From assembly GCA_016186945.1 (NCBI GenBank), contig JACPKR010000053.1:1-64000 (forward strand): 64,000 nt of DNA, in the 5' to 3' direction. The stretch comes from Deltaproteobacteria bacterium. Lineage in GTDB: Bacteria; Bdellovibrionota_B; Oligoflexia; Oligoflexales; Bog-1112. The position numbers were made by a program, and so were the translations under genes. This document shows, piece by piece, positions 61,603 through 64,000 of the stretch. The number at the start of each line of letters is the position of its first letter. The stretch's first letter is position 1. Under the pieces are notes generated by a model. It saw only the letters and a program-made list of their open reading frames with translations, had not been told where the DNA came from and ran no database searches.

Positions 61603-64000
61603 ATGAATGCAAAGCTACTCGAAAAATTAGAATGGCCCTTACTTCTTAAACACCTCGTCTCGTACTGCAAAACGAAGGAGGGGCAGAACAAAGCAAGCGC
61701 CCTTCTTCCGGATAAAAAGCGGGCGGAAGTCGAGGAGCGCTGGGAACTTGTTGAATCTCTGCGACAGCTCGTTCAACAGGGCTACTCTCCGCCGTTGGGA
61801 GAACTTCCTGAAATTGCCAAGATTGTGCGGGCGGCGTCTATAGGTCAAATCCTGGACGGTGAGCAACTGAAGGTCATCCTACTTTTACTGGAGATGACTA
61901 ACCGATGTTTCATATTTGCCAAGGATTTTAAGGACAATTTCTCAAGCTTGGCTTTTGTACAGAGCAAGCTACGTCCCCTGCCTGAGCTTGTGAAAACGAT
62001 AGGCCGTACGATTGATGAGAGTGGCTTTGTCCGCGACGATGCGACCCCTGAGCTTCTGGAGATTCGGCGGGCCAAGCGGTCTCTTACAAGAAAAATCGAG
62101 CAGCACTTAGAGCATCTCAGTCAAGATACGGAGTATGCGAAGTACTTGCAGGATGACTTTTTCACGATTCGCGATGAACGATACGTAGTCCCCATCCGCG
62201 TCGATGGGCGTGGTCGAGTGGCTGGTTCGATCGTAAGTACGTCAGCCAGCGGACAGACTCTTTACATAGAACCTGCGGGGATTGGTGCTTACAACGCAAG
62301 TTTGAAGGAGCTGGAACTATCCGAAAAGCTAGAAATCTACAAAATTTTCCGCGAGCTTAGTCAGCTCGTCAAGACGGTGCTCAGCGAAATTGTCCTCAAC
62401 TATAACGAACTGGTGTCCTTAGACTTGTTGATGGCAGAAGCCCACCTGGCTCACAACTTGGACGCCTCTGCCGTTACGCTCAGTGACAAGCCCACGATAA
62501 AGTTGCGGGACATGAAACACCCGCTCCTGAGTTTAGCGGGAGACCAGGTCGTTGCCAATGGCGTCGAGCTATTAGCTGGACAAAAGATGCTGGTCATTTC
62601 TGGACCTAATGCGGGGGGAAAGACGGTCATACTGAAGACGGTCGGGATGCTCCACGTCATGGCCAAAGCGGGGCTAATGCTTCCCGCATCGCCTGCTTCG
62701 GAAATGTTTCTGTTTGATAACGTTTTCATTGAAATGGGTGATACCCAGGACATCAGCGCCCACCTGTCCACCTTTTCTGGTCACCTGAACGGGTTACGCC
62801 CGATCGTTGAGAAAGCTGCGCCGTCTGACCTTGTCCTTCTTGATGAACTATGCGTAGGCACCGAGCCACACACGGGAGCTGCCCTCGGACAGTCGATACT
62901 GGAGCATCTTGCGGCATCCCGCGCCTGGGTACTCGTCACGACGCACTTTGACGCACTCAAGCTCTTTGCTTTGAACCAAAGCTTCTGTCGAAGTGGGGCC
63001 ATGGGTTACACTTCAGACTACCACCCAACGTATAGGCTAAGCTTTGACGTTCCGGGCCTGAGCTTTGGTCTTGAAGTTGCAGAGCGTGTGGGATTGCCCC
63101 GCTCCCTTCTTCAGAGAGCGAGGGAACTTAAAGGACAGGAGTCATCGTCTATCGACAATGCGATTGCTCAGCTAATGACGCAAGTGGAAAAACACAGACA
63201 GATTTCCGACGTGATGGAGAAGAAAGTCGCTCAGGCAGAAGCCGAGAAAGCGCGATGGCTGCAGGAAGTCGACCTTCTACAGAAGCGTCGACATGACCTG
63301 GCAGAATCTCTTATTGAGCAATACGAAGAGGTCTTCCGCGAGCAGCGGAATAAATTCGAGGCTTCCTTTAAGAAAGCTAAGCAAAGTCCCGCGCAACAAG
63401 AAGAAGCAAAAGGGGAGATGAAAGAAGCTCTCTCAAAACTGCGCGATGATTTGGGAAAACTGGAAGACACTTACATTCTCAAAGAAAAAGCCCCCGGTAC
63501 ACCGGTCGTCTTTGACAAGTTAAGGAAAGGTGACCAGGTGTACGTCAGCCGCTTTCGAAAATTCGGTCGGGTACTAAACCGCGGCAAGACTCCCGATGAT
63601 CAGGTTGAAGTTGAAATCGGCATGTTGAAATTCAAAGTCAGACTTACCGAGCTTCGTCTGTGGGATCAAAAAGATGCCAAGAAAGTGCAGCTAGCTAAGA
63701 AGGAAAGCCGAAAGTTCCAGAGTTCCGAAGAGGTGCGACCTACGGTCATAGCGAGTTCCACAAATAGCCTGGACTTAAGGGGATTGACCGTGGAAGAGGC
63801 TTTAGAAAAAAGTTGGGACTTTATCGACGCGGCAATCCTTCGTGGAGAACATGCTATTATCCTTATTCATGGGCACGGGACCCAGACGCTCAAGCAGGCA
63901 ATCCGAAACGCTCTCGCCCATGACTGCCCCTATGATGTTCATTTCGAAGCCGGGTCGAGGGAACTGGGTGGAGATGGAGTGACCGTTGTATTTTTCGACA
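61603..64000 (+). CDS. mutS2: MutS2 family DNA mismatch/recombination ATPase (3' end outside window)
   Basis: The frame is open from ATG 61603 to the window end (799 codons). MutS core and lever helices (~1-300), Walker A SGPNAGGKT (~333), Walker B LVLLDELCVGTEPHTG (~409), a coiled coil (~530-630) and a C-terminal Smr domain starting SLDLRGLTVEEAL (~722) with IHGHGTQTLK. Only a few residues are missing. MutS2 limits homologous recombination and, in some bacteria, splits collided ribosomes. Confidence 0.95.
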   Translation, partial: MNAKLLEKLEWPLLLKHLVSYCKTKEGQNKASALLPDKKRAEVEERWELVESLRQLVQQGYSPPLGELPEIAKIVRAASIGQILDGEQLKVILLLLEMTNRCFIFAKDFKDNFSSLAFVQSKLRPLPELVKTIGRTIDESGFVRDDATPELLEIRRAKRSLTRKIEQHLEHLSQDTEYAKYLQDDFFTIRDERYVVPIRVDGRGRVAGSIVSTSASGQTLYIEPAGIGAYNASLKELELSEKLEIYKIFRELSQLVKTVLSEIVLNYNELVSLDLLMAEAHLAHNLDASAVTLSDKPTIKLRDMKHPLLSLAGDQVVANGVELLAGQKMLVISGPNAGGKTVILKTVGMLHVMAKAGLMLPASPASEMFLFDNVFIEMGDTQDISAHLSTFSGHLNGLRPIVEKAAPSDLVLLDELCVGTEPHTGAALGQSILEHLAASRAWVLVTTHFDALKLFALNQSFCRSGAMGYTSDYHPTYRLSFDVPGLSFGLEVAERVGLPRSLLQRARELKGQESSSIDNAIAQLMTQVEKHRQISDVMEKKVAQAEAEKARWLQEVDLLQKRRHDLAESLIEQYEEVFREQRNKFEASFKKAKQSPAQQEEAKGEMKEALSKLRDDLGKLEDTYILKEKAPGTPVVFDKLRKGDQVYVSRFRKFGRVLNRGKTPDDQVEVEIGMLKFKVRLTELRLWDQKDAKKVQLAKKESRKFQSSEEVRPTVIASSTNSLDLRGLTVEEALEKSWDFIDAAILRGEHAIILIHGHGTQTLKQAIRNALAHDCPYDVHFEAGSRELGGDGVTVVFFD

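Overview
The window looks like a chromosomal segment of a Gram-negative, envelope-complex, non-enterobacterial proteobacterium. A member of the Bdellovibrionota/Oligoflexia or another former 'delta' lineage is my best guess. The reasons are the many large unknown lipoproteins and secreted proteins, heptose-LPS (hldD) and O-antigen ligase genes, an EtfD-like Fe-S oxidoreductase, a VKOR-DsbA fusion, and a tmRNA tag reading GNDYALAA. The taxonomic call is inference; no rRNA gene lies in the window.

Layout. 1-490 is the 3' part of a tyrosine recombinase that points at the 3' end of the tmRNA gene ssrA (604-956, minus), the classical boundary of an integrative element. 987-4650 is an alpha/beta-hydrolase-like gene, a DUF4175-like membrane protein and a small partner. 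4864-6843 is an EtfD-like membrane Fe-S oxidoreductase. 6921-9057 (minus) is rpmF-fabD-deoxyhypusine synthase-like. 9234-10382 is an AAA_14/DUF4143 ATPase. 10645-13793 is rpsB-tsf-pyrH-frr. 13857-18544 holds a sigma54 activator, two exopolysaccharide genes behind a candidate sigma54 promoter, and an OmpR-type regulator. 18707-23415 has a lytic transglycosylase, tRNA-Ala(GGC), and VKOR-DsbA with two unknown partners. 23479-31121 is secreted/outer-membrane proteins, asparagine synthetase, an MFS permease and a large lipoprotein. 31024-34400 is an amidohydrolase, an IS256-type transposase wreck and a duplicated amidohydrolase scrap. 34419-37738 is an alkyl-DHAP-synthase-like/GlpD pair (probable ether-lipid module). 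37857-45470 is a large NAGPA-type lipoprotein, O-antigen ligase, DUF486, ssb and a lipoprotein. 45488-51183 is smc, hldD, tatB and a cytochrome c lipoprotein. 51371-55210 is an accessory patch (group II intron protein scrap, PLD-like lipoprotein, AlkD-like scrap, Fic-like protein). 55290-59713 is an unrecognised envelope gene set. 60003-61516 is GGDEF plus prepilin peptidase. 61603 to the end is mutS2.

The strongest unexplained signal is two families of small dispersed palindromic elements. Family A (15 copies plus a remnant) is about 145 bp when complete, has long terminal inverted repeats beginning GTAA, contains a core hairpin and a G-quadruplex-capable G-rich arm, and is flanked by perfect 8-bp direct repeats at two sites and a near-perfect one at a third. 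This is the profile of a non-autonomous (MITE) derivative of an IS66-like transposon. It sits mostly at gene 3' ends, where its GTAA terminus often supplies the TAA stop codon. Family B (3 copies) has TATAGTATT termini, resembles Correia-type TA-inserting elements, and lies in 5' leaders, including the rpsB-tsf gap.
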